A stretch of 64,000 bases of DNA from Enterobacter cloacae complex sp. R_G8 (lineage in GTDB: Bacteria; Pseudomonadota; Gammaproteobacteria; Enterobacterales; Enterobacteriaceae), in assembly GCF_024599795.1 (NCBI RefSeq), contig NZ_CP102246.1, forward strand, positions 4,464,001 to 4,528,000. Direction: 5' to 3'. The notes below the pieces were generated by a model. It was not told the origin of the DNA, did not search any database, and saw only the letters and a program-made list of their open reading frames with translations. Of the stretch, positions 9,411 to 18,924 are shown piece by piece. The translations under genes were made by a program, and so were the position numbers. Every line of letters starts with the position of its first letter. The stretch's first letter is position 1.

Positions 9411-9545
9411 CAAAAATTCCTAAGGTTTCCGCTAAATCACGCCGTTATATAACCATAAGAGAAATTTTCTGTGCCTGAATACTGACATTTTGTGTCAGTG
9501 CTATCCGCATCATTCAGCGCATACCCTAATATACAGGAAGACCTT

Positions 9546-10448
9546 ATGGCTAAAACGACGCGGAGCCGCTCGGCTGAACGTCTGGTCGATATTCTCCTTG
9601 AGCTACATTTAAACGGTGTGATAAACCGCAGTGCGCTAATGGAGAAATTTAATATTACCGAGCGTACCGTCTACCGGGATTTAAATGCCCTCTCCCCGAT
9701 TGTTGAACACACCGGAAACGGGTTATATCGTCTGATCCATTCCGCACAATCTCCCGGCGGACAAGGATTACACCATACCCTTGCTAACTTCCTGAATGCT
9801 GATAGCTTTTTCCCTGAAAGAAATGCGGAATTTTGGGAGAAACTCGAAACCCGCGTTGACGATAATCATATTCTTATTCTGGCCAACGAGGCGGAACACA
9901 CGGTGGAACGTGATATTCGTCGCCATTTATCGAACATCGAAAAATCGATTAAAAACTGTAATGTTTGTCAGATCGTTTATAAAGGCAAAACCCGCCTGAT
10001 TCATCCCTATAAACTCATTAACAAAAAAAATATATGGTATTTACAAGCCACCGAAAATAGCCAGTTAAAATCCTTCTCATTGAGTCAGATTCGCTGGCTC
10101 GATATTCAGAAAACCACCTTTACGCCGGATGAGCATGTGATCGGGCTGCTGGAAAAAAGCCTCGACCCGTGGGTATCGGAAAATACTTTCGAGGTGAAAA
10201 TATTTATCAGGGATAATATTTCACATTACTTCCTGCGCCGCGATCTCCTGCCGGCGCAAGAGCTGCTGGGGGAGCAACAGGACGGGGTCACGCTGCGCTG
10301 TCAGGCGGCCCATGAGAATCAGATCCTGCCGCTGCTGTTCTACTGGTTACCCAACATTCAGATCCTGGAGCCTGCCTGGCTGAAGGAGAAGCTGGTTAAA
10401 ACGCTGGAAGGCTATCTGGCGGGGAGCACCGCCCCGGTAACCGGGTGA
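9546..10448 (+). CDS. WYL-domain transcriptional regulator (DeoR-type HTH at N-terminus)
   Basis: A 300-residue regulator. Residues about 8-60 form a helix-turn-helix (NRSALMEKFNITERTVYRDL is the recognition region), and the C-terminal two thirds show WYL-type features, including IHPYKLINKKNIWYLQA with the Trp-Tyr-Leu motif. The start at 9546 follows an AGGAAG ribosome binding site; an upstream in-frame ATG lacks one. It lies alone between hpaC and btsT with somewhat lower GC than its neighbours, and its target is unknown. The stop codon overlaps a CRP-like site facing btsT. Confidence 0.85.
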   Translation: MAKTTRSRSAERLVDILLELHLNGVINRSALMEKFNITERTVYRDLNALSPIVEHTGNGLYRLIHSAQSPGGQGLHHTLANFLNADSFFPERNAEFWEKLETRVDDNHILILANEAEHTVERDIRRHLSNIEKSIKNCNVCQIVYKGKTRLIHPYKLINKKNIWYLQATENSQLKSFSLSQIRWLDIQKTTFTPDEHVIGLLEKSLDPWVSENTFEVKIFIRDNISHYFLRRDLLPAQELLGEQQDGVTLRCQAAHENQILPLLFYWLPNIQILEPAWLKEKLVKTLEGYLAGSTAPVTG

Positions 10449-10459
10449 TCTGTATCACA
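10444..10459 (+). promoter_or_regulatory. CRP-like site upstream of btsT
   Basis: GGTGATCTGTATCACA matches the TGTGA-N6-TCACA consensus with a single mismatch in the left arm. It overlaps the stop codon of the WYL gene, about 200 bp before the btsT start. CRP control of btsT (yjiY) is known in E. coli. Confidence 0.65.
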
Positions 10460-10507
10460 TTATTTCTGCCGCTGGCGGCGAGCCTGAACCACTCGCCGCC
10501 CCCTTTG

Positions 10508-10536
10508 ACCGCTCACCTGGCACTTTCAACCACTCA
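10508..10536 (+). promoter_or_regulatory. Paired BtsR (YehT)-type binding sites
   Basis: ACCGCTCA (10508-10515) and ACCACTCA (10529-10536) are separated by exactly 13 bp. This is the direct-repeat motif ACC(G/A)CT(C/T)A with 13-bp spacing described for BtsR at the E. coli yjiY promoter. A third, weaker copy, ACCACTCG, lies at 10488-10495, 12 bp upstream of the first. Confidence 0.8.
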
Positions 10537-10653
10537 CCCATTTTCCCGCCTTTACGCGCGCAACCTTCTGGCACGATCGCAGCAGCATTACTCAATACCT
10601 CCTCACAACGAACCCTGACCCTTTTTTCTTTACATAAAAAACCAGGTCTTACT

Positions 10654-12807
10654 ATGGATACTAAAAAACTACTGAAGCACGTGCCCTGGGCCTTACTCGG
10701 GATCCTCGGCGCTTTCTGTCTGGCGGTTGTCGCATTACGCCGGGGCGAACACGTAAGCGCCCTGTGGATCGTGGTGGCGTCGGTTTCCGTCTATCTTGTG
10801 GCTTATCGCTACTACAGCTTATACATTGCGCAGAAGGTCATGAAGCTCGACCCGACGCGTGCCACCCCGGCAGTCATTAACAATGACGGCCTGAACTATG
10901 TGCCAACCAACCGCTATGTGCTGTTTGGTCACCACTTTGCCGCTATTGCAGGCGCTGGCCCGCTGGTCGGCCCGGTACTGGCTGCCCAGATGGGCTACCT
11001 GCCTGGCACCCTGTGGCTGCTGGCCGGCGTGGTGCTGGCGGGTGCGGTGCAGGACTTTATGGTGCTGTTTATCTCTTCTCGCCGTAACGGTGCCTCTCTG
11101 GGTGAGATGGTCAAAGAAGAGATGGGCCGCGTGCCGGGTACCATCGCGCTGTTCGGCTGCTTCCTGATTATGATCATCATCCTCGCGGTGCTGGCATTAA
11201 TCGTGGTGAAAGCGCTGGCGGAAAGTCCGTGGGGGGTCTTCACCGTCTGCTCTACCGTGCCGATTGCGCTGTTCATGGGGATCTACATGCGCTTTATCCG
11301 CCCGGGTCGCGTGGGCGAAGTGTCGGTAATCGGGATTGTGCTGCTGGTGGCCTCTATCTACTTTGGTGGCGTGATTGCGCATGACCCATACTGGGGCCCG
11401 GCGCTGACCTTCAAAGACACCACCATCACCTTCGCGCTGATTGGTTACGCGTTTATCTCCGCGCTGCTGCCGGTCTGGCTGATTCTGGCCCCGCGTGACT
11501 ACCTGGCGACCTTCCTGAAAATCGGCGTGATTGTCGGTCTGGCGATCGGCATCCTCCTGATTAACCCGGATCTGAAAATGCCCGCGGTGACCCAGTACAT
11601 CGACGGTACCGGTCCACTGTGGAAAGGGGCTCTGTTCCCGTTCCTGTTCATCACCATTGCCTGCGGTGCGGTATCTGGCTTCCATGCCCTGATCTCATCC
11701 GGTACTACGCCTAAGCTGCTGGCGAACGAAAAAGACGCGCGTCTGATCGGTTACGGCGCCATGCTGATGGAATCCTTCGTGGCGATCATGGCGCTGGTTG
11801 CTGCGTCCATCATCGAACCGGGTCTCTACTTCGCGATGAACACCCCGCCGGCGGGCCTGGGCATCACCATGCCAAACCTGCATGAGATGGGCGGTGACAA
11901 TGCGGCGCTGATCATGGCGCAGTTGAAAGACGCCAGCGCCCACGCGGCGGCGACCGTCAGCTCCTGGGGCTTTGTGATTTCGCCTGAACAGATCATGCAG
12001 ACCGCGAAAGACATCGGCGAACCGTCCGTGCTGAACCGCGCCGGTGGCGCACCGACGCTGGCGGTAGGTATCGCACACGTGTTCCACAAAGTGCTGCCGT
12101 GGGCGGACATGGGCTTCTGGTACCACTTCGGTATTCTGTTCGAAGCGCTGTTCATCCTCACCGCACTGGACGCCGGTACCCGTGCAGGCCGCTTTATGCT
12201 GCAGGATCTGCTGGGTAACTTCGTGCCATTCCTGAAGAAAACCGACTCTCTGGTGGCGGGCGTGCTGGGTACCGCGGGCTGCGTTGGCCTGTGGGGTTAC
12301 CTGCTGTATCAGGGCGTTGTTGACCCACTCGGCGGTGTGAAGAGCCTGTGGCCGCTGTTCGGTATCTCTAACCAGATGCTGGCCGCCGTTGCCCTGGTGC
12401 TCGGCACCGTGGTACTGGTGAAGATGAAACGCACCAAATACATCTGGGTCACCGTGGTGCCTGCACTGTGGCTGCTGCTCTGCACCACCTGGGCGCTGGG
12501 TCTGAAACTGTTCAGCGCCAACCCGCAGCTGGAAGGTTTCTTCTTCATGGCTAACCAGTACAAAGCGAAAATTGCCGCCGGTGGCGCGGATCTCACCGCT
12601 CAGCAGATTGCCAACATGAACCATATCGTGGTGAACAACTACACCAACGCGGGTCTGAGCATTCTGTTCCTGGTGGTGGTGTACAGCATCATCTTCTACG
12701 GCATCAAAACCTGGATGAAAGTGCGTAACGCTGAAGGTCGTACGGACAAAGAGACCCCGTACGTGCCGGTGCCGGAAGGCGGCGTGAAGACCTCTTCGCA
12801 CCATTAA
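10654..12807 (+). CDS. btsT: High-affinity pyruvate:H+ symporter BtsT (CstA family)
   Basis: A 717-residue, very hydrophobic inner-membrane protein of the carbon-starvation (CstA) family. It starts MDTKKLLKHVPWALLGILG and ends in a cytoplasmic tail with KETPYVPVPEGG, as in E. coli YjiY/BtsT. The conserved region YVPTNRYVLFGHHFAAIAGAG is present (key residues NRYVLFGHHF). It takes up pyruvate and is induced by the BtsS/BtsR system; matching BtsR-type repeats and a CRP-like site are visible upstream. yjiX and yjiA follow as in E. coli. Confidence 0.96.
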   Translation: MDTKKLLKHVPWALLGILGAFCLAVVALRRGEHVSALWIVVASVSVYLVAYRYYSLYIAQKVMKLDPTRATPAVINNDGLNYVPTNRYVLFGHHFAAIAGAGPLVGPVLAAQMGYLPGTLWLLAGVVLAGAVQDFMVLFISSRRNGASLGEMVKEEMGRVPGTIALFGCFLIMIIILAVLALIVVKALAESPWGVFTVCSTVPIALFMGIYMRFIRPGRVGEVSVIGIVLLVASIYFGGVIAHDPYWGPALTFKDTTITFALIGYAFISALLPVWLILAPRDYLATFLKIGVIVGLAIGILLINPDLKMPAVTQYIDGTGPLWKGALFPFLFITIACGAVSGFHALISSGTTPKLLANEKDARLIGYGAMLMESFVAIMALVAASIIEPGLYFAMNTPPAGLGITMPNLHEMGGDNAALIMAQLKDASAHAAATVSSWGFVISPEQIMQTAKDIGEPSVLNRAGGAPTLAVGIAHVFHKVLPWADMGFWYHFGILFEALFILTALDAGTRAGRFMLQDLLGNFVPFLKKTDSLVAGVLGTAGCVGLWGYLLYQGVVDPLGGVKSLWPLFGISNQMLAAVALVLGTVVLVKMKRTKYIWVTVVPALWLLLCTTWALGLKLFSANPQLEGFFFMANQYKAKIAAGGADLTAQQIANMNHIVVNNYTNAGLSILFLVVVYSIIFYGIKTWMKVRNAEGRTDKETPYVPVPEGGVKTSSHH

Positions 12808-12819
12808 TCCGCAATCCTC

Positions 12820-12855
12820 CCCCTCTCCCTTTGGGAGAGGGCTGGGGTGAGGGGA
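12820..12855. repeat. Palindromic intergenic repeat (family A) after btsT
   Basis: CCCTCTCCC and GGGAGAGGG arms with a short loop, followed by CTGGGGTGAGGG. It lies directly after the btsT stop and before a second stem-loop, in the btsT-yjiX gap. Confidence 0.85.
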
Positions 12856-12860
12856 ACACA

Positions 12861-12891
12861 AGCCCAGCGGACTCACATCGCCGGGCTTTTT
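12861..12891 (+). terminator. Probable terminator or attenuator between btsT and yjiX
   Basis: AGCCC-A-GCG (12861-12869) pairs with CGC-C-GGGCT (12879-12886 region) across about 9 nt, followed by TTTTTC. It would reduce read-through from btsT into yjiX-yjiA. Confidence 0.65.
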
Positions 12892-12907
12892 CTTATCAGG
12901 ACAGGTT

Positions 12908-13111
12908 ATGTTTGGTAACTTAGGCGAAGCAAAAAAATACCTCGGTCAGGCAGCGAAAATGCTGATTGGCATTCCGGACTATGACAACTACGTTGAGCAT
13001 ATGAAAACCAACCATCCGGATAAGCCTTACATGACCTACACTGAATTCTTCCGCGAGCGTCAGGAAGCGCGCTACGGCGGAAGTGGAGAAGGCGGCGTCC
13101 GCTGCTGCTAA
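12908..13111 (+). CDS. yjiX: YbdD/YjiX family small protein
   Basis: A 67-residue protein of the YbdD/YjiX (DUF466) family. The family motif of two aromatic-rich helices is visible ([21 protein letters not shown]), and it ends with Arg-Cys-Cys (GVRCC). Small proteins of this type always accompany CstA-family transporters, and a role in transporter function is suspected but not established. It is separated from btsT by a repeat and a terminator-like hairpin and is 10 bp upstream of yjiA. Confidence 0.9.
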   Translation: MFGNLGEAKKYLGQAAKMLIGIPDYDNYVEHMKTNHPDKPYMTYTEFFRERQEARYGGSGEGGVRCC

Positions 13112-13121
13112 AGGAGAGACC

Positions 13122-14075
13122 ATGACCCCGATTGCCGTCACCCTGTTGACCGGTTTCCTCGGCGCCGGTAAAACCACCCTGCTGCGCCACATTCTGAACG
13201 CGCAGCACGGTTTCAAAATCGCCGTGATCGAAAACGAATTCGGCGAAGTCTCGGTTGACGACCAGCTGATTGGCGATCGCGCCACGCAGATCAAAACCCT
13301 GACCAACGGCTGCATCTGCTGTACCCGCTCTAACGAACTGGAAGATGCCCTGCTGGACCTGCTCGACAGCCGCGATCGTGGGGACATCCACTTTGACCGC
13401 CTGGTGATTGAATGCACCGGCATGGCCGATCCCGGCCCGATTATTCAGACCTTTTTCTCGCATGACATCCTTTGCCAGCGCTACCTGCTGGACGGCGTGA
13501 TTGCCCTGGTCGACGCGGTTCACGCCGACGATCAGATGAACCAGTTCACCATCGCCCAGTCTCAGGTGGGTTACGCTGACCGTATTCTGCTGACCAAAAC
13601 CGACGTGGCGGGCGAGAGCGAAAAACTGCGCGAGCGCCTGGCACGTATCAACGCCCGCGCACCGGTCTACACCGTGACGCACGGCGATATCGACCTGTCT
13701 CAGCTGTTCAACACCAACGGTTTTATGCTGGAAGAGCATGTCACCTCAACACCGCGTTTTCACTTTATGGCGGATAAGCAGAACGACGTGGCGTCGATTG
13801 TGGTGGAGCTGGATTATCCGGTGGATATCAGCGAGGTCTCCCGCGTGATGGAGAACCTGCTCCTGTCGTTTGCCGATAAGCTGCTGCGCTATAAGGGCAT
13901 GCTGTGGATCGACGGCGAACCAAACCGCCTGCTGTTCCAGGGCGTACAGCGACTGTACAGCGCGGACTGGGACAGACCCTGGGGCGATGAGACACCGCGC
14001 AGCGTGATGGTGTTTATTGGCATCCAGTTGCCGGAAGAAGAAATTCGGGCGGCGTTTGCGGGTCTGCGGAAATAA
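13122..14075 (+). CDS. yjiA: COG0523-family GTPase YjiA (metal-binding P-loop GTPase)
   Basis: A 317-residue G3E-family GTPase. Walker A is GFLGAGKTTLL at residues 11-21, the acidic ENEFGEV region at 37-43, and the CICC metal motif has Cys64, Cys66 and Cys67. A TKTD guanine-specificity motif follows. The start at 13122 has an AGGAG ribosome binding site and gives the usual N-terminus MTPIAVTLLTG. COG0523 proteins are metal chaperone-like or insertases; the physiological metal of YjiA is unsettled. It ends the btsT-yjiX-yjiA group with a bidirectional terminator. Confidence 0.94.
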   Translation: MTPIAVTLLTGFLGAGKTTLLRHILNAQHGFKIAVIENEFGEVSVDDQLIGDRATQIKTLTNGCICCTRSNELEDALLDLLDSRDRGDIHFDRLVIECTGMADPGPIIQTFFSHDILCQRYLLDGVIALVDAVHADDQMNQFTIAQSQVGYADRILLTKTDVAGESEKLRERLARINARAPVYTVTHGDIDLSQLFNTNGFMLEEHVTSTPRFHFMADKQNDVASIVVELDYPVDISEVSRVMENLLLSFADKLLRYKGMLWIDGEPNRLLFQGVQRLYSADWDRPWGDETPRSVMVFIGIQLPEEEIRAAFAGLRK

Positions 14076-14082
14076 GATAATT

Positions 14083-14106
14083 CAGGGTCACATACAAGTG
14101 ACCCTG
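14083..14106. terminator. Bidirectional terminator between yjiA and the O-antigen ligase gene
   Basis: CAGGGTCAC (14083-14091) and GTGACCCTG (14098-14106) form a perfect 9-bp stem with a 6-nt loop. TTTAA follows on the plus strand. The convergent minus-strand gene ends at 14113. The hairpin also marks the sharp change from GC-rich to AT-rich sequence. Confidence 0.8.
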
Positions 14107-14112
14107 TTTAAC

Positions 14113-15381
14113 CTAACGATCAAGGTTTGTAAAATTTTTATTTTTCGCACTCTGGCAGAGAAGTAAGACTACTGCACAAGCACCAATCACCATAGCCGTA
14201 TTTCGTTGAATGAGCAGGACATCAGTGAGTCCCATCAAGAGTAGCGCTGTAATATAAAGCAGCAATCCAGAATTTAGTCGGTTATTTTTTACAAATGATG
14301 CCACGACGCCACTAATATAGAATAAAACCAGAGAAAAAACTCCAAAAACCCCTTGCAAACTAAAGCTTTCTATTATTTCATTATGAAAATGATACTTAAT
14401 AACTCGGATTGCCTCTCGACTTTTGTAATTTTCCGAAATATATAGCTTTGCTTTATTATAACGATCTTCAGCATCCTGACCAAAAAGAGAAACGCTTGCT
14501 ACATGAAATCCTGCATCGAGCATTACAAAACGTGCTCCCAATGATGTATTAGCATTATCGTTTTGAAGTTGCTGTATATTATCATATGCCTCAACAATTC
14601 TTTTTTGCATCTTATAGGCTATGCCACCTCCAATAACCGATATCGTCAATACAGCCAGACACCAATATCGAAATTTTACGTTTCTAAGCTCAATACAGGC
14701 AAAAACGCAGCATACAATAAAAAAAGTACCTATGGCACCACGGGTTTCAGTCATTAATAACAAATAAGAAAACACAATAAATGTTACCGCAAAACTTAAC
14801 ATCCGCCACGACGGATTTGCGATAGTTTTTTTTAATAAAGACATGCAAACTATTGACTGAATAACCATTATATAAGCAGTTGTTGTTGCCGCATCGGCCA
14901 AAAGTTTGATTCTATTTACACCTATAGCTTGTTGTTGATAACCGAACCAAACTGTAATTATACCTAACACGAGGCTAATGCAAGCAGCAAATTTCCAAGT
15001 TTGAACAGTTATCTCGCTAACAGATTTAAGCAAATAAAAAGCTATTAGACCAGCCAGGATAAGCAACTTTCCACCAGCATAGTAATTATCCTTTATATCT
15101 TGCAAATGCGCTGACGAATAACTTATAGACCATATCAACTTACTGGCCCCAAGAAGCACAATACTTAATATAAAAGCCATAGCTATTCTATTATTAAACA
15201 ACCACTGACGAAAGTGGTTCCAACTCTCCAACAAAACAAGTCCCAAAATAGAAAGATAGCAACTAATATAGAATAGTTTTCTTGGATATGCCTCTATGAA
15301 AAGATCGCTACCAATAGAAAACACAATAAGAATGAAAATAAGATTTACGTTTAACTTTTTAATATACGCACGACTTAACAT
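14113..15381 (-). CDS. WaaL-like O-antigen ligase family membrane protein
   Basis: A 422-residue polytopic membrane protein with about 10-12 hydrophobic segments. The two family landmarks are visible: TETRGA with Arg214 after a membrane helix, and [10 protein letters not shown] with His331/His333 in the large periplasmic loop. These correspond to the Arg and His known to be essential in WaaL. The gene is strikingly AT-rich against its neighbours. It overlaps the upstream GT8 gene by 7 bp, so the two are co-expressed. Ligase rather than polymerase (Wzy) is favoured by the TxTRGA context, but the families are hard to separate by eye. Confidence 0.8.
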   Translation of the reverse strand: MLSRAYIKKLNVNLIFILIVFSIGSDLFIEAYPRKLFYISCYLSILGLVLLESWNHFRQWLFNNRIAMAFILSIVLLGASKLIWSISYSSAHLQDIKDNYYAGGKLLILAGLIAFYLLKSVSEITVQTWKFAACISLVLGIITVWFGYQQQAIGVNRIKLLADAATTTAYIMVIQSIVCMSLLKKTIANPSWRMLSFAVTFIVFSYLLLMTETRGAIGTFFIVCCVFACIELRNVKFRYWCLAVLTISVIGGGIAYKMQKRIVEAYDNIQQLQNDNANTSLGARFVMLDAGFHVASVSLFGQDAEDRYNKAKLYISENYKSREAIRVIKYHFHNEIIESFSLQGVFGVFSLVLFYISGVVASFVKNNRLNSGLLLYITALLLMGLTDVLLIQRNTAMVIGACAVVLLLCQSAKNKNFTNLDR

Positions 15382-16388
15382 GACTTTTTTGCCTTCTTTT
15401 CAAGGAGACGTACAAAATGATATTTAATAAAAATATAGAAAGCCTCAACAAACTGTTTTTTGATAAGGAGCATTTTATAGTATTTCTTTAATTCTTTAGC
15501 ACAACGTGGTTCAACATCCGCAACATCACGCCAGGGGGATAATTTTTTATACTTGCGATAGTGAGCACTAATATTCTGTTGATTCCAAAGTTGCCATGGT
15601 TTATCACTACCAACATAATGCAGAAAAATTGTTTCTTGAGGTGGTTCACACATAAAATCTGCACTCTTATGCCCCGTCTTAATTTGCCGATTATATTTTC
15701 CATCAACAAACATAACTCTTTTATGTAGAACAACATTTAGGGCATCCTGATCAAAATACTTAAATTCAGATCTCCTTTCCAACAAACACTCAATAACTTT
15801 TTGCGAAATATTGTTTTCATTCCAATTCAGAGCATCGATATAGAGCATACCCGAGTTAAAATAATCGCCATACGAAATATTAATAGATTTTGATAATAGC
15901 AATTGCTGCTCTGGTTCCTTGACTGCGCAACAAATATGATCTTGAGGTTTATAGTCCTCTAATAAATCAGAAATGCTATTCAATGCTACAATATCAGCGT
16001 CAATATATAATAAATATCGATAATTTTTAATTAAATATGGAGCTAAAAGACGAAAATAAATTGCAACAGGGAAAACTGATGTCTTAGGCAAAATAGTCAG
16101 CGTTTCAGCAGAGATGATAATAATCGTAAGCGCATGCTGCGTATTTTCTATGACGGATTGCAACCTGGCAAATTCAACCTCATTATTTTGATCAGTAATA
16201 ATGAAAAAATGTAACGTTTTTTCCGGTGTATTTTGAACTATAGATAACAACGAAATCCCACAGTGCATCAAAAAATTGCCATCAACGCCATAAACAACTG
16301 CAGAGTACGGGACTTCAGTATCTAAATTAAAATCCAATATTTGCAAGTTCAATAAAGATTCGTTTAAATTAAGAGTAGTCGGATTCAT
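15375..16388 (-). CDS. Glycosyltransferase family 8 (LPS galactosyl/glucosyltransferase-like)
   Basis: A 337-residue GT8 protein resembling the outer-core enzymes WaaI/WaaJ/WaaR. The nucleotide-sugar and metal-binding DXD is YIDADIV (Asp130-Ala-Asp132). An N-terminal NIVYGVD-like segment ([10 protein letters not shown]), a [11 protein letters not shown] acceptor-region motif and HYVGSDKPW are all typical. The donor sugar cannot be told from sequence alone. It is AT-rich, lies in a two-gene unit with a WaaL-like ligase, and sits outside any visible waa cluster, suggesting horizontal gain and LPS modification. Confidence 0.85.
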   Translation of the reverse strand: MNPTTLNLNESLLNLQILDFNLDTEVPYSAVVYGVDGNFLMHCGISLLSIVQNTPEKTLHFFIITDQNNEVEFARLQSVIENTQHALTIIIISAETLTILPKTSVFPVAIYFRLLAPYLIKNYRYLLYIDADIVALNSISDLLEDYKPQDHICCAVKEPEQQLLLSKSINISYGDYFNSGMLYIDALNWNENNISQKVIECLLERRSEFKYFDQDALNVVLHKRVMFVDGKYNRQIKTGHKSADFMCEPPQETIFLHYVGSDKPWQLWNQQNISAHYRKYKKLSPWRDVADVEPRCAKELKKYYKMLLIKKQFVEAFYIFIKYHFVRLLEKKAKKSC

Positions 16389-16539
16389 AATTATCTATAT
16401 AGTTCAAAAATACTTATAATACATACGATAACAAATTATAAGTTTCTTCCCCAGTACTTTCTCTATTTTGTTTAAAAAACAGGCTAAGCCTAAGAAGTAT
16501 AAAGAAAATTTAATCATATCCATATGAAAAGTAAATAAA

Positions 16540-16577
16540 AAAGCACTGCAATCACTTTCACATAACTGTAGTGCTTT
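16540..16577 (-). terminator. Probable terminator downstream of the phytase-like gene
   Basis: AAAGCACTGCA (16540-16550) and TGTAGTGCTTT (16567-16577) form an 11-bp stem with one G-T wobble, followed on the minus strand by TTTTTTA-rich sequence. The remaining 16389-16617 gap is AT-rich and otherwise unremarkable; it should contain the promoter for the GT8-ligase pair. Confidence 0.65.
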
Positions 16578-16617
16578 AGTACTTCATGGCTGGTGGATTA
16601 CAGCAAGCCGCTCGTTT

Positions 16618-17976
16618 TCAATCCAACGCCTCCGGCAGCGTCACAATCCACAGCTCACTGTCAGACTCCGGTTTCTCCAGCGGCTTCACGCTGAGGGTCG
16701 TCTCAACCGGCTTATCATCCAGCGTCAACTTTCCTTCCGCGTTCACCCGATAGTCCTTGAGCTTCTTGCCCTCGACCGGATGTTGCATCGCCACTTTCAC
16801 GCCAAAGTCGTTATCGTTCGCCACCGCCAGCGTTTTGCTGTCGATCAGCGCCAGCCCTTCGGCCTTTTCCTGCTGCCAGCCCAGGGCGCGCAGATCAACA
16901 ACCTGCGTTTTCTGCGCAAGGGTAATGCCGCGCTGTGCCAGGGTTTTTTCATCATCAAACTCTGGATATTCGCCCGGCTTGTCGAAGCCTGACAGGTCGC
17001 TCGCCTTACTGAGATCGACCTTGTAAATCAGGTTACGCATTCCGTCGTTTTTATCACTCCCCTGTTCAATCAGCAGGATGTGCTGGTTATCGAGCGCCAC
17101 GATGTCGCCGATTTTAGCGTCGCTGTTTTTGCTGTAGGCCGCGCTGTCGATGGGATAACCGTACATCGCGGTTTTTCCGCTTGCCGGGTCGAAGCTCACC
17201 AGACGCGTAAACAGCGCCTTTTTCTTGCTCTTGCCGTCGATATCCAGCGTACTTTGCACGGCAGCAATAATGCGCCCGTCCGGCATACGGGTGAGGCCCT
17301 CAAAGCCCCGGTTCGCCTGACGCCATTTGAGGATATTTGGCAAACCGTCCGCAATCGCTTTTTCCCCTTCCGCCGCCTGAGGGCCGTGGATCGCCAGGAT
17401 TTTCCCTTTACTGTCGATGTTAATCAGGAACGGACCATACTCATCGCACAGCCAGAAACCGCCTTTACCGTCCGGGGTGATACCTTCCGTATCCAGCCCG
17501 CGATTGTCGCCCTTCAGTGCCTTTAACGTGTCGCTGAAGGCCACTTCATTGGTGGAGCCAATCACGTCGCTTTGCAGCGGCAGACCGTTAATCTCGCCCT
17601 TATCGTCATGCAAAGGACGGGCATCAATGGCCTCCGCTTTGCCGTTTTGAACACGAATCGTCATCAGCAGCGGCGCGAAATCTGGCGTAACGAAAATTTT
17701 GGCTTCGTTTTTACCCACTTTCGGTGAATCCGCGTTCGGACCGCGATCGGTAATGGTTGCGAAGGTCAGGGCATCGCCCTGTTTACCGGTAAACAGCAGG
17801 CCAGAACCTATCCCAACCGGAAGGCTGTTCGGGAAGGCACTGGCAAACGCGCCGGTGTAGTTCACGTGCGTACCTTCAGGAAAACTGACGACATAGTGCT
17901 CAGCCGTAGGCTGCGCCGCGAGGGCCGAGAAAGAGAGCGCACAACCGATTAGCACAGGAATAATTTTTCTTTTCAT
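16618..17976 (-). CDS. Secreted phytase-like (esterase-like activity of phytase family) protein
   Basis: A 452-residue protein with a clear Sec signal peptide (MKRKIIPVLIGCALSFSALAA, cut before QPTAE). The start at 17976 is chosen over an ATG 15 bp upstream because it puts the signal peptide at the N-terminus. The mature part shows repeated beta-propeller-like segments with DRGPNAD, LDTEGITPDGKGGFWLCDE and FEGLTRMPDGRI, characteristic of the PF13449 phytase-like family. The substrate is unknown; a phosphate-ester role would agree with the possible Pho box upstream. Confidence 0.82.
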   Translation of the reverse strand: MKRKIIPVLIGCALSFSALAAQPTAEHYVVSFPEGTHVNYTGAFASAFPNSLPVGIGSGLLFTGKQGDALTFATITDRGPNADSPKVGKNEAKIFVTPDFAPLLMTIRVQNGKAEAIDARPLHDDKGEINGLPLQSDVIGSTNEVAFSDTLKALKGDNRGLDTEGITPDGKGGFWLCDEYGPFLINIDSKGKILAIHGPQAAEGEKAIADGLPNILKWRQANRGFEGLTRMPDGRIIAAVQSTLDIDGKSKKKALFTRLVSFDPASGKTAMYGYPIDSAAYSKNSDAKIGDIVALDNQHILLIEQGSDKNDGMRNLIYKVDLSKASDLSGFDKPGEYPEFDDEKTLAQRGITLAQKTQVVDLRALGWQQEKAEGLALIDSKTLAVANDNDFGVKVAMQHPVEGKKLKDYRVNAEGKLTLDDKPVETTLSVKPLEKPESDSELWIVTLPEALD

Positions 17977-18021
17977 ATTGTTAGCATCCATAAAGTGAAG
18001 CTCACACCGTAAAGAAGAAAC

Positions 18022-18039
18022 GTGTCAGGAAAATGACAT
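18022..18039 (-). promoter_or_regulatory. Possible Pho box upstream of the phytase-like gene
   Basis: Read on the minus strand, ATGTCATTTTCCTGACAC carries two 7-bp elements (ATGTCAT and CTGACAC) separated by 4 bp. This resembles the PhoB direct repeat CTGTCAT-N4-CTGTCAT with one mismatch per element. It lies 46-63 bp upstream of the gene start. The mark is suggestive only. Confidence 0.4.
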
Positions 18040-18378
18040 CGAATGGCAACATTGCGCGGGCCGGAGCGCCAAAGAAATGTAAAGCTCTGTTGTTATCTGT
18101 AACAGTGGAAACATTTCTGGAAATTATTAGAAACCCAATTAATTCGCTGCGAACCACTCTTTCTGCTCTCGTTCAGATTATGTTTAGCTAAAAAAATAAA
18201 CACTTTCTAAACGCCAAATCATTACCCGTTGACGGCTTCGCAACCCAACACTCTCGCAACACCTCCAAATTAAAAAATTAACAAACTCAGCATAAAACGG
18301 CGACTTTCATCACATTTGCAGTCATTAACATCGCTTGTTAAGGTGCGCCCAGATTAAATTGATGACGAGGCATATGAG
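18040..18378. other. AT-rich intergenic region between divergent phytase-like gene and yfaZ-like gene
   Basis: About 340 bp with no convincing ORF. It must hold the promoters of the two divergent genes. A ribosome binding site (GACGAGG) precedes the yfaZ-like start. I see no repeat or RNA structure worth naming. Confidence 0.6.
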
Positions 18379-18924
18379 ATGAAAAAACTGAATATCCTTC
18401 TTTTGACTACATTGACTGCTGTATCGGGTTCTGCACTGGCTCTGGGTGGCAGCGTTGAGCAGGGTAAAAACTTCACCAACCTCAACCTGGAGATGGGTAA
18501 ATCCTCATCCGGCCTGTATGTGGAAAGCAACTGGCTGAAAAACACCGATGACGGTACGCAGACCGGCGGTGTAGGTGCGGGGTATAACCTGGGTCTTGGC
18601 CCGGTCATGCTGAACGCGGGCGCAAAAGCTATCTATATCGGCCCGAAAAAAGGCGATAACGGCGTGGCGTTCCCGATTGGTGGCGGCGTAAACGTTGCCC
18701 TGACCGACAGCATTCATCTGTATGGTGAGGGCTACGTGGCACCAGAAGGGATGAACAACAGCGTGAAAAACTACGTTGAAGCCAACGGCGGCGTAAGCTG
18801 GACGCCAGTTACACCTGTGACCCTGAAAGTGGGTTACCGCCACGTGAGCGTTGATGGTAAAGACGGTCGTCCAGGCCACACCCTGATTGACGGTGCCTAT
18901 GTTGGCGGTGGAGTCACCTTCTGA
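18379..18924 (+). CDS. YfaZ-family outer membrane protein
   Basis: A 181-residue protein with a Sec signal peptide ending ...TAVSGSALA before LGGSVEQG. The mature part alternates polar and hydrophobic residues with many glycines and ends in GGGVTF, an outer-membrane beta-barrel C-terminus with terminal Phe. It matches the YfaZ family; the function is unknown. The stop overlaps the next ATG (TGATG), so it is coupled to a small lipoprotein gene. Confidence 0.83.
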   Translation: MKKLNILLLTTLTAVSGSALALGGSVEQGKNFTNLNLEMGKSSSGLYVESNWLKNTDDGTQTGGVGAGYNLGLGPVMLNAGAKAIYIGPKKGDNGVAFPIGGGVNVALTDSIHLYGEGYVAPEGMNNSVKNYVEANGGVSWTPVTPVTLKVGYRHVSVDGKDGRPGHTLIDGAYVGGGVTF

